Source: Chanos chanos (taxonomy: Eukaryota > Chordata > Actinopteri > Gonorynchiformes > Chanidae). From it: a DNA stretch of 64,000 bases. Shown one piece after another: positions 32,201-45,513 of the stretch (position 1 is the stretch's first letter; every line of letters begins with the position of its first letter). The stretch is taken from NCBI RefSeq assembly GCF_902362185.1, contig NC_044495.1, positions 4,800,041-4,864,040 of the forward strand. The letters are read 5' to 3'. Position numbers and translations under genes: made by a program. The notes under the pieces were generated by a model. It was given only the letters and a program-made list of their open reading frames with translations, made no database searches and was not told where the DNA came from.

Positions 32201-35200
32201 CTCTTTAGATAATTATAGCCCTTTAGGGATACAGATTCTACATTACTGAAGTAATTCTAATGGCAGCTCAGTTCTATAGGCATATCATATTGGCTATCTT
32301 AACATACTCTCTTACACAATTCATTTGAATTTGTGGTAAAGATGCCTGGTCAGCAAGAAAAAAGACCTTTTAAATGAGTTTTAGCAGGCTAAACCATTCA
32401 TATCGTTTGACTTGTCCATTTCATTGGACTGTTAACTGCATTCAGTCAGCACAGACATCCAAGACAGAAACCTCAAAGACCTGTGGCCTCATTGCTGTCC
32501 TCTCAGGTAAGAAAGGTCGCTCTTGGAAGATGGAGGCTGTGCCCCCAGAGCTGAAGCCCTTGCTCCTGTCTGCTCTAAACGACCCCGTGAAACAGGTGCA
32601 GGTGGCCGCCGCCGTGTGCCAGTACGCAGCGGGCATGCCCAACGACCGCGCCAGGGAAATCCTGCGCGATGCCATTCTGCAAGGTACATTTAGTGTCAAA
32701 CTAAGGAGAACTCAGAGGAGCAATGGGTAATGTATTCATGCTGGCTAATTCTGTCTAATGCCGTACAGAGTGTAGAACTGAAGAGTCGTATTAATTATTT
32801 ATGCTCGGAGAAATGATATCAGTGCACTATGTAGAGGCAAACCTTCAATAATGAAGAGATAAAAAGGCAATTTTACCACTTTGGAAAATGAGAGGATCCA
32901 ACTGCGTGTATTTACTGCAACAACGAGACACTTTCAAATCTGTTCGTTTAACAGTGTACAGTCTAATGGCTTTTACTCAGAGTAGCAGTATGATTATGCA
33001 CGGAATTTACTCTTCATTTGCGTTTTTTCACCGGTTGATAGTAACTGAAAGGTTTGTCGTGTCTGTTATGGCGTGGCGAAAGATTCCGTGGGCACGGGCG
33101 CGGACAGCTGCGTGGCGGCGCAGTGCCTGGCGATGGAGGGAGACGCAGGTCAAGAGGTCATCCAGAGACTCGTCTCTCAGCATTTCTTTAGCGACAGCCG
33201 CTTGGGCCAGACGCAGACCGCAACCCTTCTCTCCAACATTAGCAGTAAGGCGGTGAGAGCCTGCTTCTTTAGCCTCGGCGTCATCTTTCTCTTTTTTAAT
33301 CTTCGTTGTCGCCCCTTTATCAGACTGACTCGGTCTGTCTCTCAGACTCTAGTGCGCTCTCTGCTGGCGGAAAAGTTGAACTGCACCAGCTGGAGGACCA
33401 GACTGTTAGCCTGCGGTACCATAGCCCTGCTCAAATGCTCGATTAACAAGGTAGCGGCGGAATACGTGCAGTTTAGACGTCATGATCTTTACTCGCAATT
33501 CCCATGAAAAGCATTTTAATAACTTAGTGTGTCGTTCTGTTACGTGAAATGTTTACTGTTAGGACGTGGTGAACAAGCTCATATTCCTGATGTGGAATGA
33601 CCTGAGGGCAGAGGTGCGACAGGTGGCAGCACAGGCCCTGCTGAAACTGGGCATGGACGCAGAACTATACAACGAGCTACGGTAAGACATGTCACAGACC
33701 TGTGAGTAAGACATGGAACTTTCTGGAACGACGGACTTTTTTTTTTTTTTTTACCTCCGTTTTCTCTCAATTTGGCCTGTCCAAGTCTCTGTACTCTCAT
33801 AAAAATCCACACCGTTTACACAACATCTGCACCGGTGCAAGGGGGAGGAACCAGCAAGCGCGTGCCCTGATACACGTGAAGTCAGCCGCCACCTCTTCTA
33901 ACCTGCCAGGGTACAAGTGTCTCCATGGAAATGTAGTGCGTTTGCTGTTCCCCCTGGATTCACCTGTGCAGGTGCCCCACTGGCACTAGGAGTCTCTGTA
34001 GCCCGATAACAGAGAGTGTTCTGTCCAAACACTGTTCAGAGCACCACTGATCAAATACAGCGCACGCCCAATAAATGTGTAACAGTCCTCTCACGTTGTC
34101 CTCACTGTTTTCAGCTTAATAAAAGAACAGATGGGTAAAAAAAAAAAAAAAGAAAGAAAAACATCTAACTTCTCAACTGAACCTTTCCTTACTCATCTCT
34201 AGGATTGAGTCTTGTCACTAATTCCAAACGTTTCTGATTTGTCCAATCAGAGCTAAGCTGGAGGACGGTCCGAATTCCCTGCGGGTGGAGGCTCTGATTC
34301 TGATTGGTCAGCTGAGAATAATGAAGGCCAAGCTGCTGTCTCTCTTTCTGAACTGCTTTAAAGATGTCTGTATGGCAGTGCGTCACCAGGCGTGCCTCAC
34401 CGCGGAAACGCTTGAGATGAAGCACCCAGTGGTGAGAGCCGCGGCTTTTTTTCCTTTAATATTAAAATGTACTGATTAAAACATTTTGTTAGACTGCCGG
34501 TTACAAAATAATCAGAGACATAGCTGGAGAAAAACCAGACTACAGCTGAACCAGAAAATGGAACCAAGAAGTGTAAGCAAATGGAATAGTGACAAGTGAG
34601 TGCGGTTAGTAATATCTGTCTCTCAGTCTTGGTTTAACGCACTCAACTCTTTGTTTTCCATCTCATTCTTCGTGATATTACATTATTCTGCCAGCTCTCT
34701 AAATCGTCTGTCTTGTTACAGGTTTTAAAGCGATTGACTGAGCTGATGCAGAATGACTTTTCAGGGCAAGTAAAAGCCGCTGCTATTCAAGGTAAAATCA
34801 TACCCAGAACAAATCAATAATCTGTTCCCACTGTAATCTGTAACCTGCTCTAATGAAGGACATCTATCTGATGTTTATTTATATCTTAATATGATAATAG
34901 CTTTATTGCATTTTACTAGCACAGTGCATTCTGGGATAATACTTGCCAAGTCACAAATCAAATTTTGATCACAGCATTTTGCTATAATTTGTAACCACAT
35001 AAAAGTAACAATGTGGTAACATCGTTTGCATGAATTAGATTCAGTTTTCAGAAATAAGGAACTCAGCAAAAAGCTGGACCCTCTTTCTTCAATTTCTTCA
35101 CATCAGTAAACATGTTTACATTCCTTTGTAAATGCACGTTGTCTTAACCTGCATATCTCCGAAAAGCTGTCATGCTCTACACAACTGAGAAGTCTGAGTC

Positions 35201-37369
35201 TAAGACTGAACACTGAGTGCGTATGTGTGTGTGTGTGTGTGTGTGTCCACCAATATTTCATTTCTGGGCATCAGCTCTGGGGAAGATTGGCCAACTGAGC
35301 TCCACTCTGCAGGAGCTGCTCCTGCGTGCCCTGGACAGTGAGGGGGAGCCGCGGGTTCGAACCGCAGCCTGTCAGGCCATCAAGAGTTTACACGTGAAAG
35401 GGCCGGAGCTGGAGAGGCTGCTCTTGGAGAGATTTGAGCTGGAAACAAACCCTGTGGTTCGCAGGTTAATATTTCGTTCTGGAGGAGCAGTTTTCAGTCC
35501 CTCCGCTGTGTACTGTGGAAGGCTTCAGTGCGCAGTGGCACAAACCACACGAGCCCATGATGAATTAATGTCACTTAAATAAGAGAGTAATTTCAGTGTG
35601 TGGCATTGAGAGTTTCATATGATTCCCGGCATTTTTAGGACAGTGCGTGACAGTGAAGAACCAGACTAGCTACGTTACCATGGTGATGGAGGTGTAGGGA
35701 ATTGTCTGTCAAGCCAACAATGACTCCATGGACCAACACGGTTTATTCTCGTTGTTTTCCTAAACATTTTCATATGCTATCAGGACACTATTCCAGGACT
35801 TTAAAATGTATGAATCAGTCTCACATCTGATTTATTCAGCAGTCATCTGAGTGATAGCCATTACTAAATGCTCATCTTCTTAAAAAACTATATCTAGAAA
35901 ACTGTATGATTCCACCTCATTATACTGACAAAAGTACAGTTTAAATGACGTGTTTAGAGTCAACATTAGGCTCCTGAAGTTGTCTGGCTTTTACATTTCA
36001 CCCAGACTGTCAGCTCACAGTGATTATTGTCTATGTCTTATGTCACACAGCACTGGTGACACCTCATCCCTGCTCAAACCTCTGAATCCTAGGTTTAGAT
36101 TTTTACCAGTTCTGTTGCATCTCACTGATCTAAAATTCATTTTCAAATCAGTCAATATTTTTTTAAAAAAAAAGTAATAATAATCATTTTTGAAAGACAG
36201 AGGAGATGGCGTTTGAATCACAATGACAAACACTGAAGAGCAAATGACCAGGGGAGAAGTAAAGGGACTTTTTATTAAGTGATTAATAAATATTTTTGTG
36301 CAACACAGTGTTATGCTTATGATAATAATTAAGAAAACTCCTTTTAAATTATTTGTTGCTCTAGGAGGATCTCCTTGAATGTTACTCATTCTTGTTAATT
36401 ATCTCATAATTAACGATTATTAAGTGGTTTTTTGTTGTTGTTGTTGTTTTCACATGTACGTTCCACATGTTGTATATTAGCAATACTGAGTATACCTTGC
36501 ATTGTCACCTATGTGTCTGTTAACAATAATTTGATTATTTATGCATCTCCCAAGTGTATGTTATACATTACGTTGTTTTCTTTTTTCCTACAAGGCACAT
36601 TAAGGAACTCATTAAAAGTTCTGGATACAGTCCTGAAGGAGACAGTGCCAGGACCCTGAACATCAAAAATCAGGTACGAGATGGACCCTCACGAAAACAT
36701 GCGACCCAGTAGCCTGGAACTCAGTGACTGAAATGAATGTTTGTCTTATCTCGCTGGTGTAGTGTAGACATTAGGTATTAGACATTGGATTGAGCGTGTT
36801 ACTGCAAAAAATGAGTGGTTGTTTTTCTTGTGTTAAGTCACACCCGTAAATATCTCAGTGATTCGACTTGTGTTTCTGTGACTTTCTGTTTGAATTTCAT
36901 CCTAATGCTGGTTGCCCTATATTTTAACGTTATTAAGGGCTAACTCCTAAAAATGAAGATGTGCAGTTATAGTTTATTGTGCGTGAAAAGACTTCTGCCC
37001 ATGTTAACTGTGTCAGAGACCTGAAATCAAACGCACCGTCTATCAAACACACAGTGGACTCCACATCAGTAGAATAGCTCATTTGAATAAATAAATACAC
37101 TCTAAATGCACATGTTTTCAAATTGAATTTACTTCATTAAAAAAAATGACATTTGCTCTTACTTATAAAAATATCACATGCATGCAAGTGAACCCGGGAA
37201 GAATACACATACATCGAACTGTGACCAGAAAACTGTATTGACGTAATCAACCATTTTTATGTATGAGAGTAGTACTCGACTGCTGATGTGCTTCAGTGTC
37301 AAATTATGTCTGTTTTTCTAAAAGCTCTCTTTAGAATCCATGAATGAGTCCAGCTATTTCATTGGCTAA
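29238..37369 (+). CDS. heatr4: HEAT-repeat protein, HEATR4-like
   Basis: A HEAT/PBS-lyase-type repeat protein, best matched to HEATR4, whose role is poorly known. Proposed coding exons: 29238-29906, 30199-30262, 31490-31693, 31943-32086, 32507-32683, 33083-33252, 33346-33450, 33563-33681, 34251-34431, 34722-34791, 35275-35464, 36595-36673, 37325-37369; 738 aa, all phases consistent. The start is fixed by an in-frame TAA at 29226. The N-terminal 223 codons are charged and non-repetitive. HEAT units begin in exon 4 (LRSALTDLHSYVRLQAIVSC) and continue through exons 5-11 (e.g. PLLLSALNDPVKQVQVAAAV, VRQVAAQALLKLGMD, PRVRTAACQAIKSL). The exon 6 acceptor has a weak pyrimidine tract. The exon 3 donor and the tiny last exon are the least certain. 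Human HEATR4 is longer (about 1026 aa), so the name is provisional. Confidence 0.6.
35222..35246. repeat. (GT)n microsatellite
   Basis: About twelve GT units in the HEAT-gene intron, close to the acceptor before 35275, where they may form part of the pyrimidine/GT-rich acceptor context. Confidence 0.9.
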
Positions 37370-37470
37370 TGCCCCGTCACTCATCCAGAGCCACGGACTG
37401 CAGAGCCAAAGGGGACAGCCAATGGATAAGAAGTCTTAGGCAATAAGGGCCAGTGTGTGCGGAAACTCAT

Positions 37471-37476
37471 AATAAA
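37471..37476 (+). terminator. Polyadenylation signal of the HEAT-repeat gene
   Basis: AATAAA about 100 bases after the proposed stop at 37367-37369. This supports the short last exon. A minus-strand ATTAAA at 37507-37512 is a candidate signal for haus2, so the two 3' ends nearly meet. Confidence 0.65.
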
Positions 37477-37650
37477 GCATCGACTGTGAAAATAAATAAT
37501 CAACCATTTAATGACCAGACATTTAAAATTTGATATGCAGTGTTGTGTTATTCCTCGGGAAAGTTCAAATCACTGATTTTCCATATCACTCCTGCGCTGT
37601 AAACAGGACTGTCTCAGTAAATGCATTTTCAGTTATGGAAGAACTCAGTG

Positions 37651-39392
37651 TCAAGTCGACGCATCGGTGCTAATGCTGCTCTGCTGGCCTCTCCACTCAA
37701 GCACTTGTTTAGACAATTTCTCCACTTCTGTCACCTGTGTGACAAGCTGCACCAAAGCATTGTTCTACAAAAACAAACAAAGAAACAAACAAAAAACAAA
37801 ACAAGAGAGAGAAGGCTGAATTGCAAAGGAATTTGAACATTTAAAAAGGCAGTCTGAAGCAGGCTCTCTCCCTGCGGAATGTGGAAATGCTTTGAGAGAT
37901 TTTAGATGAAATTATTTTTTTAAAAACTCAGAGAAACTCAATTTGGCTCTTAGAGCAGTGGGATAAAGATACTGAAATAAATACTGAGCTCATAAAATAA
38001 ACATATAAAATGAATATTTTTTACCATATTGCTCATGTACTCTTGAGTCAGTGGAATAGAACGGACTGTTTTCATTTTCATTTCCAGATCGTTAATGAAT
38101 TCTACCACCATTCCCATCAGTTCCACCACATATCTGCAAACAAACAAACAAACAAACAAACAAACAAAAAAACCCCACATGAACACATTTTATAAGAACA
38201 TTTAGAGACACAACACTAATCAAGAAATCCTATACATCCGTGTCATTTCAGTGATTTGGATACATGCAAGTCAGCACAGAACTAAATAACATTCCTACGT
38301 GACATGTGCGTGACTACAGCTGTGGTGTTGGGCTTAAGGTTCATTTGGGAGTGATGATGACTCAGAGCACAGGGTTTTTTTGGTGCGAATACACTCAGGT
38401 GAAGGTGGATGTCCTGCTCTCGCCTGTGTCAGTCAGGGGGCAGGGGTTTTGCTGCTCTGACCTGTGTAAATCGGCCTGTAGAGGGAGGTTTTGCTGACAC
38501 GGCGGCTTCATGAGTCTCTGGCGGAGACAGGTCTGCTGTCGTAAGACTTCCTGAAGGTGGGACGTGGACTGCTGCAGGGTGACAAATCTTTTACCTGTTA
38601 AACAAACAAAAAATCATGAAACAATGGGCGTCCTGTTGAACGAGGCCATAGTCAGTTCTGTCACATTTGCCAGCGCGCGTTACGTAGTCTGTGTCTGTTG
38701 TCAGTAGGCAATTTGAAGGGGGATGCCATCCCCCTTGTTAGCAAAATGACCAACATGCATCCCCCCCTTGTTAACCTGCCATCCCACTATATACTCTACA
38801 GAGGAGTGTCAGTGACCATCGGGGCATGTCACCTGTTAAAAAAAACAAAACCAAATCACCTACAGTTGTATTAGTTTTGTATAGATTTGTGTGTGACTGT
38901 GCAGTACTTACTAAGGTGGTAATTGTGAGTGACATCTGCACAGTCTTTCTCCAGCATAAGTAACTCTAAATCCAGACTTTTCTAGAAAGAAAGAAAAAGA
39001 ATGGTTATGAATGAATCAGACGATTACAACCACAACATTAGCCGTTCTTTTAGTGCTCAGTATCGTTGTGTTTCTCTGCTTTTATTTTTTTTTACCTGTG
39101 CAATTTTATTTTTTATTTTGCCCTGTTCCTCTACTTCAAGGAGTCGAGAGAACAAACTGGTTTCTCTTGGAACAGCGTCAAGATTCTCCTGTGATTTGGA
39201 ACAAGTGAAGAACAACAACAAAATACTGAAGCATTTATATATTGAGAGGTGGTGTAGCACAATAAAATGTGTGACCGAGAGTTCGGCAGTTGGCCAAATA
39301 TTTACCTGCGACACAACACCAGCATTGACGCACCTGGACAGAACTCGTGCTGCGGGTGTAACAGAATATGGAATAGGGTCCAAACTATCCAT
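37651..39392 (-). CDS. haus2: HAUS augmin-like complex subunit 2
   Basis: HAUS2 is a coiled-coil subunit of the eight-protein augmin complex, which recruits gamma-tubulin to existing spindle microtubules to branch new ones. Coding exons on the minus strand: 39306-39392, 39096-39188, 38912-38981, 38462-38594, 38025-38133, 37651-37764; 201 aa, phases consistent. Recognised blocks: LSRCVNAGVVSQ near the N-terminus, LDLELLMLEKDCADVTH, LRQRLMKPPCQQNLPLQ, and YVVELMGMVVEFINDLE with TVRSIPL, all closely paralleling human HAUS2. The C-terminal tail (ending STDAST) is about 30 residues shorter than in human. The gene is tail-to-tail with the HEAT gene, with stops about 280 bp apart. Confidence 0.94.
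38136..38170. repeat. (CAAA)n microsatellite next to a haus2 acceptor
   Basis: CAAACAAA repeats on the plus strand read TTTG repeats on the minus strand, where they form the pyrimidine-rich tract directly before the haus2 exon 5 acceptor at 38133. Confidence 0.9.
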
Positions 39393-41466
39393 TTCTGAGC
39401 TGGTTCGGTCCGTAAAATGGTGTGAAGAAAAGGCGAGCCATGAGATGAAAAACAAAACAAGAAATTACACTATACAAATAAAAACGATGCAAACTAAGTG
39501 AGAAAACACGACGAAGAAGAAACAAAGAGGCAAAATTCTAAAACAAAAACTACATCCATGAGACCAAATTAGGAAAGTACACCCAAAAACGGAGCGTGTG
39601 TAAAGCAAATCAAACAAAGGGCGAAAGCAGCATTAAGAGAGATGACATATCAAGAGAAGTGTTTCAAATAAAGTTCAACTGACGTTAAAATGCACCCTGG
39701 CATCACAGTCAAATTTGGGACGATAGTTGTGGCTTCAAAACAGTAGGTGTCGGCTTCAAAAAGTTATATTCTTTTAAGCTTAATGACACTTCAAACTCGA
39801 CTATCGTGGCCAACGGAGTGCATCAAATCCTATCAGTGCAACACTTTCAAGAAGAAGAAAGATGCCAAAGAGATACAAGTACTCTTTCTTTTAGCACATT
39901 TTCACTGGGTTAGTGAAAATCAAACTTCACATTTACCAAACCGTTTACTCTCAATTCAACTTCTCATCGCAGTCAACGGTGAAGTCAGGAACACAATAAC
40001 TTGCACTGACAATAAAACACGGTTATCGTGCCATTAAAATCACAACTTTCAGACATCTAAGCAACCGTTAGCTGCTTAGCTAACACTAGCTGCTTAGCAT
40101 AACTATCTTGCTAACCATCTAGTCACCCACTAGGAACTGACATACAGACTTGCTTTCAAAATCAACCTTCTAATTGGCCCAGAAAGCTCCCGAGATATTT
40201 AACATACCTGGCGAAATAATTCGAGATAATTAGACGGTGACTATCTGATACATTACTACCAGTACATCTAGCCTAACAACAACTTTTCTTACCAATGTTT
40301 TGAACAGGGATCCGTGGCCCGCCTGTTTTCAGCTTTTGTCAACAGGTCCACTCATTCTTCCCCCCACATGGAACAACGTGAAGCTATTATCCAAATACCA
40401 AACAATTTTGTCTCTGTCCGTCCACTTTCAAGCTACTTCATGTGTGAGAATCGAGACTGCACATTGTCTGTTCTCATGTTCAGGATTTCAGCTTCGTAGT
40501 GAATACTTGTTCATTTTTGAAAGACATGCCAAGAGACATGGGAGCATAATGACTCTCCACCAATTCAGTTCAGTTAACAGTTTTAAATTACACATGTGTA
40601 CGTGAGGGATGGTGTTAAGAATGGATTCAGAAATCATTTTTTTTTTATTAACTTTAAACACTACTGCTAAACTCAAGCAATAATTTGTCTTTTAGAACTG
40701 GGTTGGGAAGGACTTTTAAGCTCTAGTCATATTCTCACAGGCTGAGAGAATATAGTATGTTTATATTAACGCTTACTGTAAATGATGGAGAAAAAGAAAT
40801 TATCAGAATTCTGTTTTAGTGAATCACAGAGTAATGAACATGTATTGGACTTTTCTCTCGATGACGTAAAGTCCATGTGAGGATGTTGAGTGGTCAAGAG
40901 CTTATGACGAACGGATACCGTAATACTCAATACAAAAATTTGTATTAAAATAACGTTAACGCCAAATTAACGTTTTGGTTATTGTTTCCTACAGACAAAC
41001 GCTCGCTGCTATGGAATTCTCTTTGTAAATTTTCTCTGCCGTCGGTCCTAGCACAGGAATATAGAGTGTCGCCATTAAATTTATCTTAAGATTCTTTAAA
41101 CACAAGGTTAAAAAATCGTTTAGAGAGAAAGTGGAAATCGATCAATAGAATCCACAGAATCGACTTATAATTGTCTAATAATTGCTAATAATTGTCACGT
41201 AGATGCCGATTGACAGGGATCGGGTTATTATTGATAATAAATATTTTTTAAACCCTCATAATTTCGCTGTGGTGCTTTTATTATGACATACACGGTAACA
41301 TAGCAGGTAGTAGGTCAACCAACACAATATCTCGAACAGGAACACAAACACAAATGTAACTTGCACTTACAAACGATTCGTTTTCTTACCCGCAGAGCAC
41401 TTATCCGATGTAAACGACGTCTTGTTCTAAACTATAGCACTAATCCCAAGCTATATCTCACTGACC
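39393..41466. other. Divergent intergenic region between haus2 and adprs
   Basis: About 2 kb with no recognised coding exon. It should contain the promoters and any 5' UTR exons of both genes. The motif GCTTAGCTAACACTAGCT, with related GCTTAG/GCTAAC copies, clusters near 40060-40120. Nothing else stands out. Confidence 0.4.
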
Positions 41467-44138
41467 ATGACGGCTGCAGCTCGGATTGTGGCAGCTGGTG
41501 GCCCAGCCTCGTTGTCCCGATTTCGTGGTGCGTTAGTTGGTGCAGTTTTGGGAGACTGTTTAGGTGGAGACTTTGAAGGCGCAGAAGATGTCCCGTTGGA
41601 CCGAGTACTTCAACACTTACAAGATGACACTCGTGGTGATGGTGAGCAATACCTAACAATCAACATTTCTTTTCCCATTCAGTAAGAGCTGGACTGTATA
41701 TCGCATTACAATACACGAAATGTCGTAACCTGTCTTTCAAACTTTCCCCCGGAGTGAAATAGCACTGCCTTTGTGAAATTCCAGGCTTTCGATGACCCCA
41801 CAGCGACGACAATCCACCACATAAACCATGTGTAATGAATCGCATGTCACGAACCATTAGTACTGCGGTTAAATTTCTATTATGAACTAAATGACTTTGG
41901 CCTGAACTGTACTTTTAATATGGTCATTCCACTGAGCTTGAGCTGTTTTGCTAACAGTAAGCGAACAGTAAATGTTAAACTCTCTAATTTTAATAAACAA
42001 CAACACACATGCAGCTCAAGTACTTTGCATTTTGCTTTACCGGGTGCTACAGCTTTAGTAATGCCCCTAATACGGTGGCACGCACACACTGTTTACATGC
42101 CCATTATGGATTTTGGGCTTTAAGTGCATCTTATAACAGGTCTAATAATAATCATTTCTAAGGGACCCTGCAATACAGTGACGACACTGCTATGTTGCGC
42201 TGTGTCGCTCAGTCCCTGCTGAACAGGGCTGGGTTTGATGAACAAGACATGGCGCGGAGGTGAGTTTACAAAATGTTCTTCATTTCACACGTCTTGTTTT
42301 TCTAATCGGGGTTTAGTTTAAATGATTCTTATTGAACGTTTTTCCCGACTCTCATTCCAGATTTGCTAAAGAGTATAGTTTGGCTCCTGGGCGGGGTTAC
42401 GGCGCAGGTGTCATTCAGGTGTTAAAGAAACTTGCATCGCCTCAGCTCAGCGATGTCTACCAGCCCGCGCGAGCTCAGTTCGGTGGCCGTGGATCCTTCG
42501 GGAACGGGGGAGCTATGAGAGCAGCGCCCTTCGCCCTTGCCTTTAAAAACCCCGCAGAGGTCAAAAGGGTAAATGACGTGTGTTTAAATGTGCTGAAACG
42601 TTAACTTAGTAAGACATTCTCCGATAAAAGGTCAGATATGTCTCTTAAATAACATTTTTGCAGTAATTTTGGTAACCATACTCCACAGTTTTTCAGTGGT
42701 TTACCATTGAAAGAGAAATCAATCACAGTTCAGATACATTTTTGTATATTTTCCAGGGTGATGAGAGAAAAATGTGTATCCTTGACAACCTATTAAGCTT
42801 TCTAATTTCCTTTTTGTTCCCCTCAAACTATGCCTGTTTGCCAGTGTTCGAGACTTGGAGCGACGCTGACTCATTCCTGCGCTATTGGCTACAATGGTGC
42901 TGTACTGCAGGCCTTGGCTGTCCATCTGTCGCTGCAGGGGGTTCTCGCCACGCCCCAGGAATTCATCAACAAACTCATCTCTGAGATGGAGGAGGTCGAG
43001 AACGACGAGACAGCTCGGAGCGACGCCAGAGCGTGAGCAGTTTACAATTCGGTCAAAGCAAAACTCCCCTTCAACACCTGAGATTAGTGGAGTGACCTGT
43101 AGCAGTTCTATATTCATGGTCCATTCCTTTTTGAACAGATGAAACTTGGAATCGCTCTGTGTAGTTCTCAGTTATAGGGATGGTTATCGATAAGACAACT
43201 CTACAGGTCTCTCCCTGACTTCCTCTAATGAATACCTGAATAGTATGGAATTTGTTTTAGTTCTTTGGAGTTGGTACTTTTTTTTTCTTTTTTTTCTTTT
43301 TTTTTAAGTGAAACCCATTTAGGTGTTTCTTGTGAGGATTGAGTAAAAATATTTAGTCTGTTGTTTATTAATTTATTTATTTAAAAAAGTTGTGTATTTT
43401 TATAATTTAAAATGTTTGCTCCGTTTTTTGAATCTGTCTCCTCATTTTTTTTTCTATCCAGACTAAATGAGTCAGAGTTCCCATTTTGTACTCGTTTGCA
43501 CAAAGTGAAGGAGATGGTGGAACGGAACAGCGTGAGCATAGAGGAGGTTATATCTGAACTGGGTTAGTATATTTCTCTTTCAGCCATATGAGCCAGTCAC
43601 ATTTCTATTGACTCGTTACTGACTTTTTAAAATCATAACATTTTCTCATTCTGAATAATGACATTTCTGCTCTCTGTCGAGCAGTTTTTTTATTATAAGC
43701 CCATTAGATTTGAATACTATGAACGGCTGGTGCAGTTCCACTGTTTGTCTTTGTCTTTGTTTAGGGAACGGCATTGCAGCGCTGCACTCGGTTCCCACTG
43801 CCATCTTCTGTGTTATGCATTGTCTTGAGCCTCGGGAAGGGTTACCGGAGCAGTACGGTGGTTTTGAGAGGACAATAGCCTACAGTTTAGCTTTGGGGGG
43901 AGACACAGATACCATAGCATGCATGGCAGGAGCTATCGCTGGCGCGCACTACGGCGTCGATTCTGTTCCTCAGACGTGGCAACGCTGCTGCGAAGGAGCG
44001 GTGGAAGCCGACTCGCTCGCCGAGCACCTGCACAATATGTACCACCGGACGCCGTCCGACGGGGACGGTGTGTCTGTGAGCTCCAGCAATGAGAAACGTT
44101 CACACTCCAGCACTCAACAGCCAAAACAGACTGACTGA
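41467..44138 (+). CDS. adprs: ADP-ribosylserine hydrolase (ARH3)
   Basis: ARH3 removes mono-ADP-ribose from serine after PARP1/HPF1 signalling and also cleaves poly-ADP-ribose and O-acetyl-ADP-ribose, in nucleus, cytosol and mitochondria. Coding exons: 41467-41641, 42163-42259, 42361-42568, 42845-43032, 43462-43562, 43765-44138; 380 aa (human 363), phases consistent. Magnesium-site motifs are visible: TLQYSDDTAM (S64 D65 D66, aligned with human T76 D77 D78) and LGGDTDT (D303, D305, T306, aligned with human D314, D316, T317). Other hallmarks are FRGALVGAVLGDCLG, GRGYGAGV, RGSFGNGGAMR and ELGNGIAA. The first metal-site residue is Ser instead of Thr, a conservative change. The start has a good ACCATGA context. 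Confidence 0.97.
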
Positions 44139-44389
44139 ACCTGACTGAACTTTGTTTTTGATGCGCACAGACATGCATGTACACATGCTCTCAATAATGT
44201 GCTTGTTACCACACACAGATATGCACACACACATATACACACACACACACACGCATATACACATACTCATACAAGCTCTCAGAATCATACCTTTCAAGAT
44301 ATTTACTGTAGTGTCATGTTACGGGCATCAGCATACATGAATTTTGTTTAACTCATGTGTATGTTGTCTTTGTTGGGAGAAAGTTTACA

Positions 44390-44395
44390 ATAAAA
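44390..44395 (+). terminator. adprs polyadenylation signal
   Basis: AATAAA about 250 bases after the adprs stop, followed by a T-rich region. It is the only good candidate between the stop and the next gene. Confidence 0.75.
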
Positions 44396-44399
44396 AAAA

Positions 44400-45513
44400 C
44401 TCCGTTCTTCAAAGATTTCATGCTCCATCCTGTGATTGATTTGACTGCTTAAGTGAAAAAAACTAACAAAAAAAAAACTGTCATGCAAAATTGGCTGATG
44501 AATTGTGTGTGAGGTTAAAAAGCTTTGATCTGCCTTATAAAAAGTTTAGAGAAAGGGAAATTAAAAGACATATGGTGATATTTTATGGTTATGTTTTTCA
44601 TAGTTTTATTCATATGAAAACCGCATTGAGGTTTGAGTGCAGCGCCGGTGTGACTCACTACAGAGGAACTCAAATGAACAAATCATGAGACCCACACACA
44701 TGTAAAAAAAAAAAAAAAAAAGTTTCTACGCGCTTTCTCGGTGGAATTCTGTCAGTTTGTATTCAGCAAAATTTCTTTCTCAAATGTCACAGAGAAGAGA
44801 CAGTTGTTGGTAATGGAGGGTGATCTTCAGTTCAACTTAATTTGCATGACTTTGCTGTATCACCCTTAGCAGGTTCTTAGGCATACACTGTGGTCTGGGC
44901 ATACGTGGGAAGTATTAGATGTGTCCCATAAGAAACCTCGATTGGGCTTGTTTGTCTGAAAGATGTCTTACTCAATAGGAGAAAAACACTGAAGCATTAA
45001 CAATCAGTACATGTTTCTGACTGACCGTCTATGCATCTGGTTCCCCGGAGGAAACCAGTCTCTGATAATGTGGACAGGTTGGAAAGCAGAGGAAACCTGA
45101 CTTACATACATTTCGTCCAGAATCACATGTGGTAACGATGACGACGAAAACGACGACGACGATGATGACGTTGGTATTGAGGACGGTTGTTGCGGCTGCA
45201 GACCTGGCCACAGCACATCGATTGATCATCCAACCCAGTAGATGGCAGTATTGTCTTTTAAAAATATGAAAAAGCAGAACGAGTTCACACGCTACAGCTT
45301 GTTCAGCAGCCTTAGTTTATAGCTATCAGAAGTACAGAACTAATTAGATATTTGTTAGAAACTGTTAATTTCTCTTTTTTTGTGCACCTTGACCAGAAAT
45401 ATGATTAGATAGCAAGAACAAGTCAGCAATGAGGTGACGGTCAAGATCAGCTACAAAATACCTTAGCTAACGTAACTGTAAATTGCTAAACGAAAATCAG
45501 AGTGACAGCCGAA
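44400..45513. other. Intergenic region between adprs and cinp
   Basis: No gene seen. A purine-rich trinucleotide stretch of GAC/GAT units lies at about 45131-45170, which yields open frames of low complexity. The cinp promoter and 5' UTR should lie in the last few hundred bases. Confidence 0.4.

Noticed and set aside
45004-45229. Minus-strand open frames rich in Ser or Val around 45.1 kb
   Set aside because: They are produced by the GAC/GAT trinucleotide stretch and show no other coding features.
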